Assembly: GCA_017307735.1 (NCBI GenBank)
Contig: JAFKGR010000003.1
Coordinates: 1-64,000 of the forward strand
Length of the DNA: 64,000 nt
Reading direction: 5' to 3'
Source of the DNA: Chitinophagaceae bacterium
GTDB lineage: Bacteria; Bacteroidota; Bacteroidia; Chitinophagales; Chitinophagaceae
Under the pieces are notes generated by a model. The model saw nothing but the letters and a program-made list of their open reading frames with translations, was not told where the DNA came from and did not search any database. This document shows, one piece after another, positions 26,806 through 34,479 of the stretch. A program made the translations under genes and the position numbers. How positions within the stretch are numbered: the stretch's first letter is position 1; the number at the start of each line of letters is the position of its first letter.

Positions 26806-26830
26806 AGCCTTACACAAAAAGTGTAAGGCT
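26806..26830 (-). terminator. Hairpin between tRNA-Asp remnant and GIY-YIG copy 1
   Basis: AGCCTTACAC pairs perfectly with GTGTAAGGCT around a 5-nt loop. Leftward it runs into TTTTTT just before the GIY-YIG start codon at 26795. The same element lies after the intact tRNA-Asp. Confidence 0.8.
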
Positions 26831-26915
26831 GGCGGACCGGACGCCTGTCCCGATCCCTTCGGGAAGACTCGAACTCGTCCCCACAATGCTGTGGGGATGA
26901 CAGGGCAGCATTCTG
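26830..26915 (-). pseudogene. Broken tRNA-Asp with two hairpin inserts
   Basis: Read leftward, this begins in the middle of tRNA-Asp (AGAATGCTGCCCTGTCA, anticodon arm 5' side) and ends with the normal acceptor 3' strand and CCA. Compared with the intact gene, the 3' side of the anticodon stem is replaced by a hairpin of TCCCCACA/TGTGGGGA (26878-26897). A second hairpin, TCCCGA/TCGGGA (26848-26864), sits in the T-stem. The 5' acceptor strand and D-arm are missing, so no functional tRNA can form. Confidence 0.85.
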
Positions 26916-26927
26916 ATTCCCTCCTCT

Positions 26928-27194
26928 TCATTTCTTGTTTAAAATATTTTTTGAAGAATCTATTAAAGCAAGTATTCTCTGACGATCAGCTTTTTTCAAA
27001 TTTCTTTCCCGGATTAATGCTTCTCTTTTGGAAGTGTATTCTTCAACATGTACCAATTTCCAGGGAACTTTTCCTGAGGTATATCTTGACTCTCCATTAT
27101 TATGTTGCTCAAGCCTTTTTTTATAATCCGTTGAAAACCCCTTGTAAAAGGTTCCGTCTTGCAGACTCTCAATTATATAAACATAAAATGACAT
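26928..27194 (-). CDS. GIY-YIG nuclease domain protein, copy 2
   Basis: An 88-residue GIY-YIG protein with YVYII (4-8), FYKG (16-19), Arg27, His31 and Glu63 conserved. The open frame extends 40 codons further upstream, but that part is the tRNA-Asp gene read as protein (VVQLVRMLPCHGRGREFESR), so the ATG at 27194 is the start. It begins only 11 bp after the terminator hairpin of the tRNA. Together with that hairpin and the tRNA it forms a unit duplicated at 26526-26915. Possibly a cargo or agent of tRNA-site duplication; its real substrate is unknown. Confidence 0.9.
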   Translation of the reverse strand: MSFYVYIIESLQDGTFYKGFSTDYKKRLEQHNNGESRYTSGKVPWKLVHVEEYTSKREALIRERNLKKADRQRILALIDSSKNILNKK

Positions 27195-27204
27195 AAAATA
27201 AAAA

Positions 27205-27229
27205 AGCCTTACACAAAAAGTGTAAGGCT
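27205..27229 (-). terminator. Terminator of tRNA-Asp
   Basis: AGCCTTACAC and GTGTAAGGCT form a 10 bp stem with a 5-nt loop, followed leftward by a T-run. The first base of the hairpin is the A of the encoded CCA end of the tRNA. Confidence 0.85.
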
Positions 27230-27305
27230 GGCGGACCGGACGAGACTCGAACTCGCGACCTCTGCCGTGACAGGGCAGCATTCTAACCAACTGAACTACC
27301 GATCC
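27229..27305 (-). tRNA. tRNA-Asp (GUC) with encoded CCA
   Basis: A complete cloverleaf read leftward: acceptor GGATCGG with CCGGTCC (one G-U pair), D-arm GTTCAGTTGGTTAGAAT, anticodon stem CTGCC/GGCAG with loop CTGTCAC (anticodon GTC), and T-arm GCGAG-TTCGAGT-CTCGT. Discriminator G and CCA follow. It is 77 nt including CCA. It is preceded by four tandem partial copies of itself and followed by a terminator and GIY-YIG copy 2. Confidence 0.97.
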
Positions 27306-27747
27306 AATTTTCAAATATCTTTTCTGCTACTCGAACTCGTCCCCACAATTCTGTGGGGATGACAGGGCAGCATTCTAACCAACTGAACTACCGATCCAAT
27401 TTTCAAATATCTTTTCTGCTACTCGAACTCGTCCCCACAATTCTGTGGGGATGACAGGGCAGCATTCTAACCAACTGACCGTGTCCCTACTGAACTGTAG
27501 GGAACTACCGATCCAATTTTCAAATATCTTTTCTGCTACTCGAACTCGTCCCCACAATCCTGTGGGGATGACAGGGCAGCATTCTAACCAACTGACCGTG
27601 TCCCTACTGAACTGTAGGGAACTACCGATCCAATTTTCAAATATCTTTTCTGCTACTCGAACTCGTCCCCACAATTCTGTGGGGATGACAGGGCAGCATT
27701 CTAACCAACTGACCGTGTCCCTACTGAACTGTAGGTAACTACCGATA
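27306..27747 (-). repeat. Four tandem tRNA-Asp-derived repeats with hairpin inserts
   Basis: Four direct repeats (one of 92 bp, three of 117 bp) lie just upstream of tRNA-Asp. Each contains the 5' half of tRNA-Asp up to the GTC anticodon, then a TCCCCACA/TGTGGGGA hairpin in place of the 3' anticodon strand, a fragment of the T-arm (CGAGTTCGAGT), and the tRNA 5' flank (AGCAGAAAAGATATTTG). The three 117 bp copies carry an extra 25 bp in the D-arm with a TCCCTAC/GTAGGGA hairpin (27484-27503, 27601-27620, 27718-27737). The outermost copy has a point change in that hairpin. No copy can fold into a normal tRNA. Long ORFs here are repeat artefacts. Confidence 0.92.
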
Positions 27748-28003
27748 CTTTTATTTCAAAAAACTACCGAAAAACACCATTTGATTTTCGGGACGGCGAA
27801 GATAATAAAATTTATTTCCGTTCAATATTTTTTTTACAGAAATAAAAGTTAGAAAAATTCCATTTTAAAAAATTTCATTTACTAACCTGCAACTTCTGAT
27901 TTAACATTGTGACTTCTCTCAAAATATCCTTGTTAAATAAAACAATCACCAAAGAAAAAAGTGTTATTGACCTTGGAAATTTCATCCGATAAAAATCATG
28001 CCA

Positions 28004-29053
28004 TTACTCCATCTTCACCCGAGGATCTATGATTGAATTCAACACATCAGACACAATATTAATAATTACAAAGATTGTAGCAGCCATTAATACCGCTGCC
28101 ATCACCACCGGATAATCGAGATTTTCCAAAGCTTCCACCGTTACCAGGCCAACACCCTTGTATCCAAAAATAAATTCTACAAAAAAAGCGCCGGCAAGTA
28201 ATTCGGCAAACCATCCGGTAACGGCAGTAATCACCGGATTCAGTGCATTGGGCAGTGCATGCCGCCATATAACATAACGATTACTTAACCCTTTCGCATA
28301 GGCAGTCCGGATGTAATCCTGACCCATCACATCCAACATTGAACTACGGGTCAACTGAACTATAATAGCCAAAGGACGAATCCCCAAAGTCACTGCAGGT
28401 AAAATAACGTTTTGCAATGTCAGGTACTTCCTTCCTGTCGTTTCATTGATATCAAACCAACTTCCGGTAAGTGGCAGTCCGGTATAGCTATGCAATACCA
28501 GACCGAAAACGTAGGCAATCACAATAGCCATATAAAAAGATGGCGCCGAAATACCAATGACACTACTGAATACTGCCGTTGTATCCATCCAGGTATTTTG
28601 TTTGATAGCGGCAAAAATCCCAAGTGGGATCCCGATAGCAATTGCAATTAGCATAGCGGCTACTGCCAGCATAATTGTACCGGGCAGGGCTTCCATTAAA
28701 ATATTTATTACAGCCTTATTGGTTTGATAACTGCGACCGAAATAAGGAACCTTGATACCTACTTTTGTATTTCCTCCAATAAAAAACCCTTTAAGTTTTT
28801 TCTCGCGGATGGTTTCTTTTGCATAAACAGAAACGGGTGAGATATCATTTACATACAGAACAAACTGTTTCCATTTTGGTTTATCCAGATTCAATTCCCT
28901 GCGAATATTTTGAATGGTCTTTGCATCACCAGACTGGCCCAGAACCATTCTCGCCGGATCGCCGAATGCCTGAAAGATTACGAAAACAACAACCACTACT
29001 CCCACCAAAACCAAAACTCCGTAAAGCAACCTGACCAACAATTTGTGCCACAT
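28004..29053 (-). CDS. ABC transporter permease, DppB/OppB type
   Basis: A 349-residue inner-membrane protein of the peptide/nickel ABC importer family. It has an N-terminal TM helix, the family motif FGDPARMVLGQS, five further helices (about 115-345) and the cytoplasmic coupling loop with DYIRTAYAKGLSNRYVIWRHALPNALNPV. A stretch after TM1 (about 60-110) is longer than in DppB and is typical of Bacteroidota versions. The partner permease, ATPase and binding protein are not nearby. It lies 6 bp after the DoxX/thioredoxin-like gene, so they share an mRNA with DUF1599. Confidence 0.9.
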   Translation of the reverse strand: MWHKLLVRLLYGVLVLVGVVVVVFVIFQAFGDPARMVLGQSGDAKTIQNIRRELNLDKPKWKQFVLYVNDISPVSVYAKETIREKKLKGFFIGGNTKVGIKVPYFGRSYQTNKAVINILMEALPGTIMLAVAAMLIAIAIGIPLGIFAAIKQNTWMDTTAVFSSVIGISAPSFYMAIVIAYVFGLVLHSYTGLPLTGSWFDINETTGRKYLTLQNVILPAVTLGIRPLAIIVQLTRSSMLDVMGQDYIRTAYAKGLSNRYVIWRHALPNALNPVITAVTGWFAELLAGAFFVEFIFGYKGVGLVTVEALENLDYPVVMAAVLMAATIFVIINIVSDVLNSIIDPRVKME

Positions 29054-29059
29054 GGATTT

Positions 29060-30184
29060 TTATTTTTGAACGGCTTTATCAAGTGAATCTCCGGCCCATT
29101 TTGCTTTTACCACCGGGCCATGCATCAGATAAAGTTCAGGGTTCGTCCGGGCAACTGTCTTGAAGGAGGTAGCATCCAATGACAAAATCGGCAAATGCAA
29201 TTGATACTTCTGATTAAAATATTGTTGTGCACCTTCCGGATCGGCGCTCACCACAAGTAATGGCCTTTTTTCTTCCTGGGCAAGCGAAAATATTTTATTG
29301 AATGTTTTGCTCCACCGCCGGCTTGTGTTCATCACATCTTTTACATAAAATAAATAATAATCAGCATCAAGGCTCAATACAGATTGTGTGGTGTCTTCTC
29401 CTGACGGAGTCATTAATATGTAATCTTTAATTGGCGGTTCATTGTTTGATCCTTTTTGTACCACCACATCCTTTCTGTTTACAAAAGTCCAGGTGCTGTC
29501 AGGCAAATCCCTGATGGTAAATTCTTTTTGATTCCCGCCCTTTTCATAAATAAAATGATAATCAATTTTATCAGGAACTGCATCTGCAGGCATTTTTCTC
29601 AACTCAAGAATGTCATTGCCCACTTTGAAAGGAAGACAGTCCACAAGAGGTAGATTTTTCAGAACATACCACTGAAAGCCTGCTACAGCAAAGACTCCCA
29701 ATAAAAGAATAAGTACGTTGGATGCCATGGCCATCCTCGGCCTGATCCACTTCATTCCAAGAACCAATACAATTGCCAGGGCCAGTAACACAATATCCTT
29801 TATAAAAGATTGCATAGAAGTCAGCGGAAGGCAATCACCAAAGCATCCGCATGTAGCAATCTTTCCTGAAAGTGCTGCATATCCGGTGAGCCACGTGAAA
29901 AATATCATCAATATCAAAGTGGCCCAAACAAAAAATTTCTTCCACTCACCCAGCAACAACCCCAGCCCTACGATTACTTCGAGAGAAATCATAACAATGG
30001 AAAACTCCAAAGAAAATCTTTGGATCCAATTCATCAGGTGAGGGAGAAATCCTGAAGATGCCCACGTTTCAAAAAACTCATCCATCTTGTAAGCCAATCC
30101 ATGGGGATCGTTGGCTTTCACCGCACCGCTGATAATAAACAAAATACCGACGACAGTTCTTATCATGTTTATCAAACCTTTCAT
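29060..30184 (-). CDS. DoxX/MauE-like membrane protein with thioredoxin-like tail (BT_3928 family)
   Basis: A 374-residue protein. The N-terminal half has about five membrane helices of the DoxX/MauE type, with the Cys motif CGCFGDC (112-118) between helices. A soluble C-terminal half (about 190-370) resembles a degenerate thioredoxin/peroxiredoxin fold (KRPLLVVSADPEGAQQYFNQKY, ARTNPELYLMHG) but has no CxxC. This matches the BT_3928 family of Bacteroidota. MauE relatives take part in disulfide chemistry, so a periplasmic thiol-redox role is likely though unproven. It sits between DUF1599 (6 bp) and the ABC permease (6 bp). Confidence 0.85.
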   Translation of the reverse strand: MKGLINMIRTVVGILFIISGAVKANDPHGLAYKMDEFFETWASSGFLPHLMNWIQRFSLEFSIVMISLEVIVGLGLLLGEWKKFFVWATLILMIFFTWLTGYAALSGKIATCGCFGDCLPLTSMQSFIKDIVLLALAIVLVLGMKWIRPRMAMASNVLILLLGVFAVAGFQWYVLKNLPLVDCLPFKVGNDILELRKMPADAVPDKIDYHFIYEKGGNQKEFTIRDLPDSTWTFVNRKDVVVQKGSNNEPPIKDYILMTPSGEDTTQSVLSLDADYYLFYVKDVMNTSRRWSKTFNKIFSLAQEEKRPLLVVSADPEGAQQYFNQKYQLHLPILSLDATSFKTVARTNPELYLMHGPVVKAKWAGDSLDKAVQK

Positions 30185-30189
30185 AGTAT

Positions 30190-30741
30190 TTAGTTTGGAT
30201 TTTTATTTTCGTCTTTCAATATCAAAGCAAACACGGCATAGTTTAAAATATCGTAAAGATTGGAATCGATTCCTTCACTTGCCACCGTTTTTCCGTCGTT
30301 GTTGATAATTTGTTTGATGCGTAAAATTTTTGTGAGGATTAAATCTATAAGGCTTTTCAAATCCATATCTCTCCAGGCTTCTCCATAATCATGGTTTTTT
30401 TTGTCCATCAATTCCTTTGCCTTTGCGGTAAATTCATCATATAATTCAGTCACCTCTTCCAAAGGTAAATTCCATTCATCATGAGTAATATTCAATTGCA
30501 TCAATCCGATGACGGCATAATTGACGATGGCAAAATATTCACCCAGGATACCATCGCCAATCTGCGGAATAATTCCCTCCTGAATATTTCTGATCCTTTT
30601 GGCTTTGATGTAAAGCTGGTCAGCCACAGATATCATTCTGTAAACCCGCCATGCAGTTCCGTAATCTTTGGTTTTTTTCAAAAAAATATTTCGACAATCA
30701 TGGATCACTTTATCGTATTGCTGATCTGTAGTAATTTGCAT
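30190..30741 (-). CDS. DUF1599 domain protein
   Basis: A 183-residue cytoplasmic protein made of two similar halves. KKTKDYGTAWRVYRMISVADQLYIKAKRI (about 22-50) and KKNHDYGEAWRDMDLKSLIDLILTKILRI (about 114-142) show the repeated KDYG-AWR motif. All-alpha, nucleotide-pyrophosphatase-like folds (MazG relatives) have been suggested for this family; function is not shown. The ATG at 30741 is preferred to the TTG at 30750. It is divergent from folP with only 24 bp between the start codons, so the two promoters must overlap the opposite genes or the spacer. Confidence 0.86.
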   Translation of the reverse strand: MQITTDQQYDKVIHDCRNIFLKKTKDYGTAWRVYRMISVADQLYIKAKRIRNIQEGIIPQIGDGILGEYFAIVNYAVIGLMQLNITHDEWNLPLEEVTELYDEFTAKAKELMDKKNHDYGEAWRDMDLKSLIDLILTKILRIKQIINNDGKTVASEGIDSNLYDILNYAVFALILKDENKNPN

Positions 30742-30765
30742 AGCAGTCAAATTTAATTGAATTTA

Positions 30766-31596
30766 ATGATCTACACTTTAAACTGCGTAGGCGCTCCCTA
30801 TCTTGCCGGCCATCCATTGATAATGGGAATTTTAAATTATACGGAAGATTCATTTTACGAAGGAAGCCGGCTGCATTCAGATAACCAGGTCGTGGAAAAA
30901 GCAGTAAAAATGGCGAATGAAGGCGCCGACATTATTGATATCGGCGGGCAAAGTACAAGGCCGGGAAGTATCCGTATTGATGCTCAAACAGAGATTAAAA
31001 AAATTCAGCATTTAATCGGCAGTTTAAAAAAGGAAACGGGCAAACTTATTTCCATTGACACTTATCATTCGGAAGTTGCGAAAGCTGCGGTCGATAGCGG
31101 AGCTGATATAATCAATGATATTTCCGGAGGGATGATGGATGAAAATATGATTTCTGAAGTTGGGAAATTGCATGTGCCCTATATATGTATGCACATGCGG
31201 GGCACACCGGAAAATATGCAACAATTGACCGTTTACGATGATATTCTGAAAGAACTTTTGAATTATTTCATTGAACGAATTGAAAAATGCAGGCAGTCAG
31301 GAATCCACAATGTTATCATTGACCCGGGATTCGGATTTGCAAAAACAAGAGAACAGAATTTCTTTTTAATAAAACATCTCTCTACCTTCAAAATCCTTCA
31401 AAAACCCATCCTGGTGGGAGTTTCAAGGAAATCAACAATTTACAAAACACTTGGCATTACAGCCAATGAAGCATTGAACGGGACAACAGTTCTGAATACA
31501 CTGGCATTGGAAAATGGCGCCGACATTCTGAGAGTTCATGACGTAAAGGAAGCTGCGGAAGCAGTGAAATTGTGGATGGAAGCAGCGAAATGCTGA
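30766..31596 (+). CDS. folP: Dihydropteroate synthase
   Basis: A 276-residue folate enzyme that joins p-aminobenzoate to the pterin diphosphate. Both family signatures are present: MGILNYTEDSF (20-30, usual MGVLNVTPDSF) and DIGGQSTRPGS (58-68). The HMRGTPENMQ, DPGFGFAKT and VGVSRKS motifs of the TIM barrel follow. Length and order are normal, and no sulfonamide-resistance type insertion is evident. I took the ATG at 30766; a TTG three codons upstream is possible. Cytoplasmic. Divergent from DUF1599. Confidence 0.95.
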   Translation: MIYTLNCVGAPYLAGHPLIMGILNYTEDSFYEGSRLHSDNQVVEKAVKMANEGADIIDIGGQSTRPGSIRIDAQTEIKKIQHLIGSLKKETGKLISIDTYHSEVAKAAVDSGADIINDISGGMMDENMISEVGKLHVPYICMHMRGTPENMQQLTVYDDILKELLNYFIERIEKCRQSGIHNVIIDPGFGFAKTREQNFFLIKHLSTFKILQKPILVGVSRKSTIYKTLGITANEALNGTTVLNTLALENGADILRVHDVKEAAEAVKLWMEAAKC

Positions 31597-31799
31597 GTGA
31601 AATGAACATTGAGTAATGAGCAGTTGAGTTGCAACTTAGCCGGATTCAATGATTTTTGTAATTCCCGTTAAAGGGTTTCCTGTTTGGGGTTACAAGTATT
31701 TTTAAATTTATCAAAGATTCCACACGTGCCACCAGTTTATTTATATTACTCAACAAATCAACAAAATAATCCAACGCCATCTCAGTAAGTTTGCATAGA

Positions 31800-32597
31800 A
31801 TGAATTCCCCGTCATTATCCATACGCCGCGTTAACGTCAAAAGATACATCGCCCCACTTCGCGAAGGTGGTTCATTACCCGCGATTGCAGAAGCTGACGA
31901 CGGATTTCTTTATGTCATCAAATTCAAAGGAGCCGGTCAGGGTCCTAAAGCTTTAATTGCTGAGTTTATCGGTGGAGAAATCGCACGCACCGCAGGATTA
32001 CATGTTCCGGAAATTGTTTTTGCTGCATTAGACCCTGCCTTCGGAAGAACAGAACCGGATCCGGAAATACAGGATTTACTCAAAGCAAGTACTGGCCTGA
32101 ATCTGGGATTGCATTTCCTGAAAAGCGCCGCCATGTTTGACCCGGTTGCCACCAGACCTGATCCGTTGTCCGCTTCAATGATTGTTTGGCTGGATTGTTT
32201 TATTACCAACGTCGACCGCACGGCAAAAAACACCAACCTGCTTTGGTGGAATAAAGAAATCTGGCTCATAGATCATGGCGCTTCCTTGTATTTTCATCAT
32301 CTTTGGTCTGACTACATGGAGAAATCGGCTCAACCTTTTGAACTGGTAAAAGACCACGTTCTATTGACTTACGCATCAGAATTGGAGAAAGCTCAAAAGA
32401 TATTTCTTGAAAAAATTTCTCCTGAAAAAATAAAAACCATTGTCAATACTCTTCCGGATGACTGGCTATTGTATGATGCGCCTTTCCGGAATGCAGAAGA
32501 TAACAGGAATGCTTATGCGGAATACCTCATCAAAAGATTAGAAAACTCAGATACTTTTACCCAATACGCCATTCATGCCAGAGAATCGATTATATGA
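31800..32597 (+). CDS. HipA family kinase
   Basis: A 265-residue protein related to the HipA C-terminal kinase lobe. An ATP-binding region GFLYVIKFKGAGQGPKALIAEFIGGEIAR (about 35-63) precedes the catalytic loop DCFITNVDRTAKNTN (about 136-150), with the Asp and Asn expected in HipA kinases. A metal-binding DHG (about 160, DFG-like) follows. It lacks the HipA N-terminal domain, and no HipB-like antitoxin is nearby. It overlaps the DUF3037 gene by 23 bp, a pair seen together in many Bacteroidota. The ATG at 31800 is preferred to a TTG three codons upstream. Confidence 0.85.
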   Translation: MNSPSLSIRRVNVKRYIAPLREGGSLPAIAEADDGFLYVIKFKGAGQGPKALIAEFIGGEIARTAGLHVPEIVFAALDPAFGRTEPDPEIQDLLKASTGLNLGLHFLKSAAMFDPVATRPDPLSASMIVWLDCFITNVDRTAKNTNLLWWNKEIWLIDHGASLYFHHLWSDYMEKSAQPFELVKDHVLLTYASELEKAQKIFLEKISPEKIKTIVNTLPDDWLLYDAPFRNAEDNRNAYAEYLIKRLENSDTFTQYAIHARESII

Positions 32598-32961
32598 ATA
32601 TGCGGTCATTCGCATTGTGCCACGTGTGGAAAGAGCTGAGTTCATCAACGCAGGTATCATTCTCTATTGCCATGAATTAAAATTTCTCGGCATGAAATAT
32701 CTGGTTGATTCAAAAAAAATTCTCACACTCAATCCGAAAGCCGATTTACAGAAAATAACCGATTTACTGGAAGCCTTTCACAAGGTTTGTTACGGCTTGG
32801 AAGGATCGGGAAATATAGGGAAACTGACTCCTGCGGAAAGGTTTCGCTGGCTGAGTGCCAGGCGCAGTACCATCATTCAGGTTTCAGAAGTTCATCCGGG
32901 ATTCCTGGAAATTCCTGATCAGGAAATTGAAAAATTGTTTAACGAATTTATCGAGTCATAA
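32575..32961 (+). CDS. DUF3037 protein partnered with HipA-type kinase
   Basis: A 128-residue cytoplasmic protein. YEYAVIRIVPRVERAEFINAGIILYCHE (about 7-34) is the DUF3037 signature, and the C-terminal RFRWLSARRSTIIQVSEVHPG is also typical. The function of the family is unknown. It starts inside the last codons of the kinase gene, so the products are probably made in fixed ratio and may interact. Whether it moderates the kinase is inference. Confidence 0.85.
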   Translation: MPENRLYEYAVIRIVPRVERAEFINAGIILYCHELKFLGMKYLVDSKKILTLNPKADLQKITDLLEAFHKVCYGLEGSGNIGKLTPAERFRWLSARRSTIIQVSEVHPGFLEIPDQEIEKLFNEFIES

Positions 32962-32975
32962 CCAAAACAATTTTT

Positions 32976-33653
32976 ATGAAAAATCTTATTTTACTGATTT
33001 CAATTTTTCTAATGTCTGAAACAACCATGGCTCAGGACTGGCCTAACCTTTCGAGATTTCAAAAAGAAAATGCACAACTCGGGCAACCTGCCAAAGGTGA
33101 AGAGAGAATTGTTTTTATGGGTAATTCTATCACCGAACAATGGATAAATCTCGACCCGGAATTTTTTGCCAAAAACAAATTGATAAATCGCGGGATCGGC
33201 GGACAAACCACTCCGCAAATGCTATTGAGGTTCAGGCAGGACGTCATCGATCTTCATCCCAAAGCTGTGATTATTCTCGCAGGTATCAACGATATCGCAG
33301 GAAATACAGGTCCATCCACTTTGAAAATGATTGAAGATAATTTTCAAAGCATGGCTGAACTGGCAAAAGTTTCGGGGATTCATGTCATTCTCTGTTCTCT
33401 GTTGCCGAGTAATAAAATTCCCTGGAGAAATAATCAGGACTTTTCAACGCAGATCGACTCGCTCAATCAATGGCTTTTGCATTTCGCAAAAACGAACTCC
33501 TGCGTTTATGTGGATTATTTTTCAAAACTTGCCGATTCAGAAAAAGGATTACCTGAAAAGTATTCAAAAGACGGTGTACACCCAACTATTGAAGGTTACC
33601 ATGTGATGGAAAAAATAATAATACCCTACATCGAAAAAATCCGGAAGAAATAA
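32976..33653 (+). CDS. Secreted SGNH/GDSL-type esterase
   Basis: A 225-residue exported hydrolase with a signal peptide (1-20, ...SETTMAQ). SGNH residues are all in place: Ser51 in GNSIT, Gly in NRGIGG (72-76), Asn105 in GIND and the D199/H202 pair in KDGVHPT. The family acts on acyl or acetyl esters of lipids, sugars or polysaccharides. The GDSL subtype resembles platelet-activating factor acetylhydrolase-like esterases of Bacteroidota. It starts 15 bp after DUF3037 but need not be functionally related. Confidence 0.93.
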   Translation: MKNLILLISIFLMSETTMAQDWPNLSRFQKENAQLGQPAKGEERIVFMGNSITEQWINLDPEFFAKNKLINRGIGGQTTPQMLLRFRQDVIDLHPKAVIILAGINDIAGNTGPSTLKMIEDNFQSMAELAKVSGIHVILCSLLPSNKIPWRNNQDFSTQIDSLNQWLLHFAKTNSCVYVDYFSKLADSEKGLPEKYSKDGVHPTIEGYHVMEKIIIPYIEKIRKK

Positions 33654-34334
33654 TCATCTTGCTTTCTCCCAAATCTCATAAATCGTTGCGCCTTTACTGC
33701 TAAGGCCTGTATGGTGCCATTTGCCATCTTCCAGATGATCTTCAAATAGCAGAGACGACCCCACTCTTGTGGAATCTCTGGAAAAGAACTCAATATTCTC
33801 GGTATATTTTCCATCTTTAAAAGTAAATGTTCCCCCACCCGTCCCGGAAAAAGAATTGGTCGAAGGATCGATCGCAAACCATTGAAACCTTTTCCCGGTA
33901 AGCATTTTGAGTGTTTTGCGTGCACCAGTGTGTTGAACGGGAACAACCTTGCCATCTCTCATCCTACCAGAGATGATCCAGACACCACTCAGCGGATTAT
34001 TACCGTCGTCAATTCTCACAAACCTCTGATCAGATCTACCAAAAGTTAATTCATCTTTACCGATAGAAACAGGATATGAAACCGTACTCAATTCCTTCAC
34101 CGCCGTATTAAATTCTTCATGAACTTCAATCTCATTTCCTTCAAGAGAAAACATCCCGCCTGAAGATTCAAGAAATTTTGCGGAGGTATATTTCGTCATG
34201 GTAAAATACCCGTCGCTAAAAAGTAAAACCGTATGGGTATCTCCTTCTGCATTCATCCAGGCGCCATCGATATTTTCCGCAGTCATCCCATTGAATGAAA
34301 AAAGAATTGCGAAGAACGTGAATAAGAATTGCAT
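33654..34334 (-). CDS. Secreted protein of unknown function
   Basis: A 226-residue protein with a hydrophobic signal (MQFLFTFFAILFSFNGMTA). The remainder is strongly beta-stranded, with two similar halves. Each starts with a W motif (IDGAWMNAEGD near 22 and LSGVWIISGRM near 115) and ends in a KDG/FSDGYFTM-like strand, suggesting tandem lipocalin-like barrels. No catalytic residues are recognised. It is convergent with the esterase: the two stop codons are adjacent with no spacer. Confidence 0.7.
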   Translation of the reverse strand: MQFLFTFFAILFSFNGMTAENIDGAWMNAEGDTHTVLLFSDGYFTMTKYTSAKFLESSGGMFSLEGNEIEVHEEFNTAVKELSTVSYPVSIGKDELTFGRSDQRFVRIDDGNNPLSGVWIISGRMRDGKVVPVQHTGARKTLKMLTGKRFQWFAIDPSTNSFSGTGGGTFTFKDGKYTENIEFFSRDSTRVGSSLLFEDHLEDGKWHHTGLSSKGATIYEIWEKAR

Positions 34335-34479
34335 AAAAACCGGATTTGATTGGGCTTGAAATTAAGATAAAATCTTTCACGAAAATCGACCGCCGGCAAT
34401 TAAAACGTTTCGGCTTGATGAATCACAATTGATTAATTTCACATCACATTTTCCACTCCACATTTAAAAAATTCTTTGA

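Noticed and set aside
27195..27314. N-terminal extension of GIY-YIG copy 2
   Set aside because: These codons are the tRNA-Asp gene and its flank read as protein.
27375..27738. ORFs of about 98 codons on both strands
   Set aside because: They are internal repeats of the tRNA-derived array; the 117 bp period is a multiple of three.
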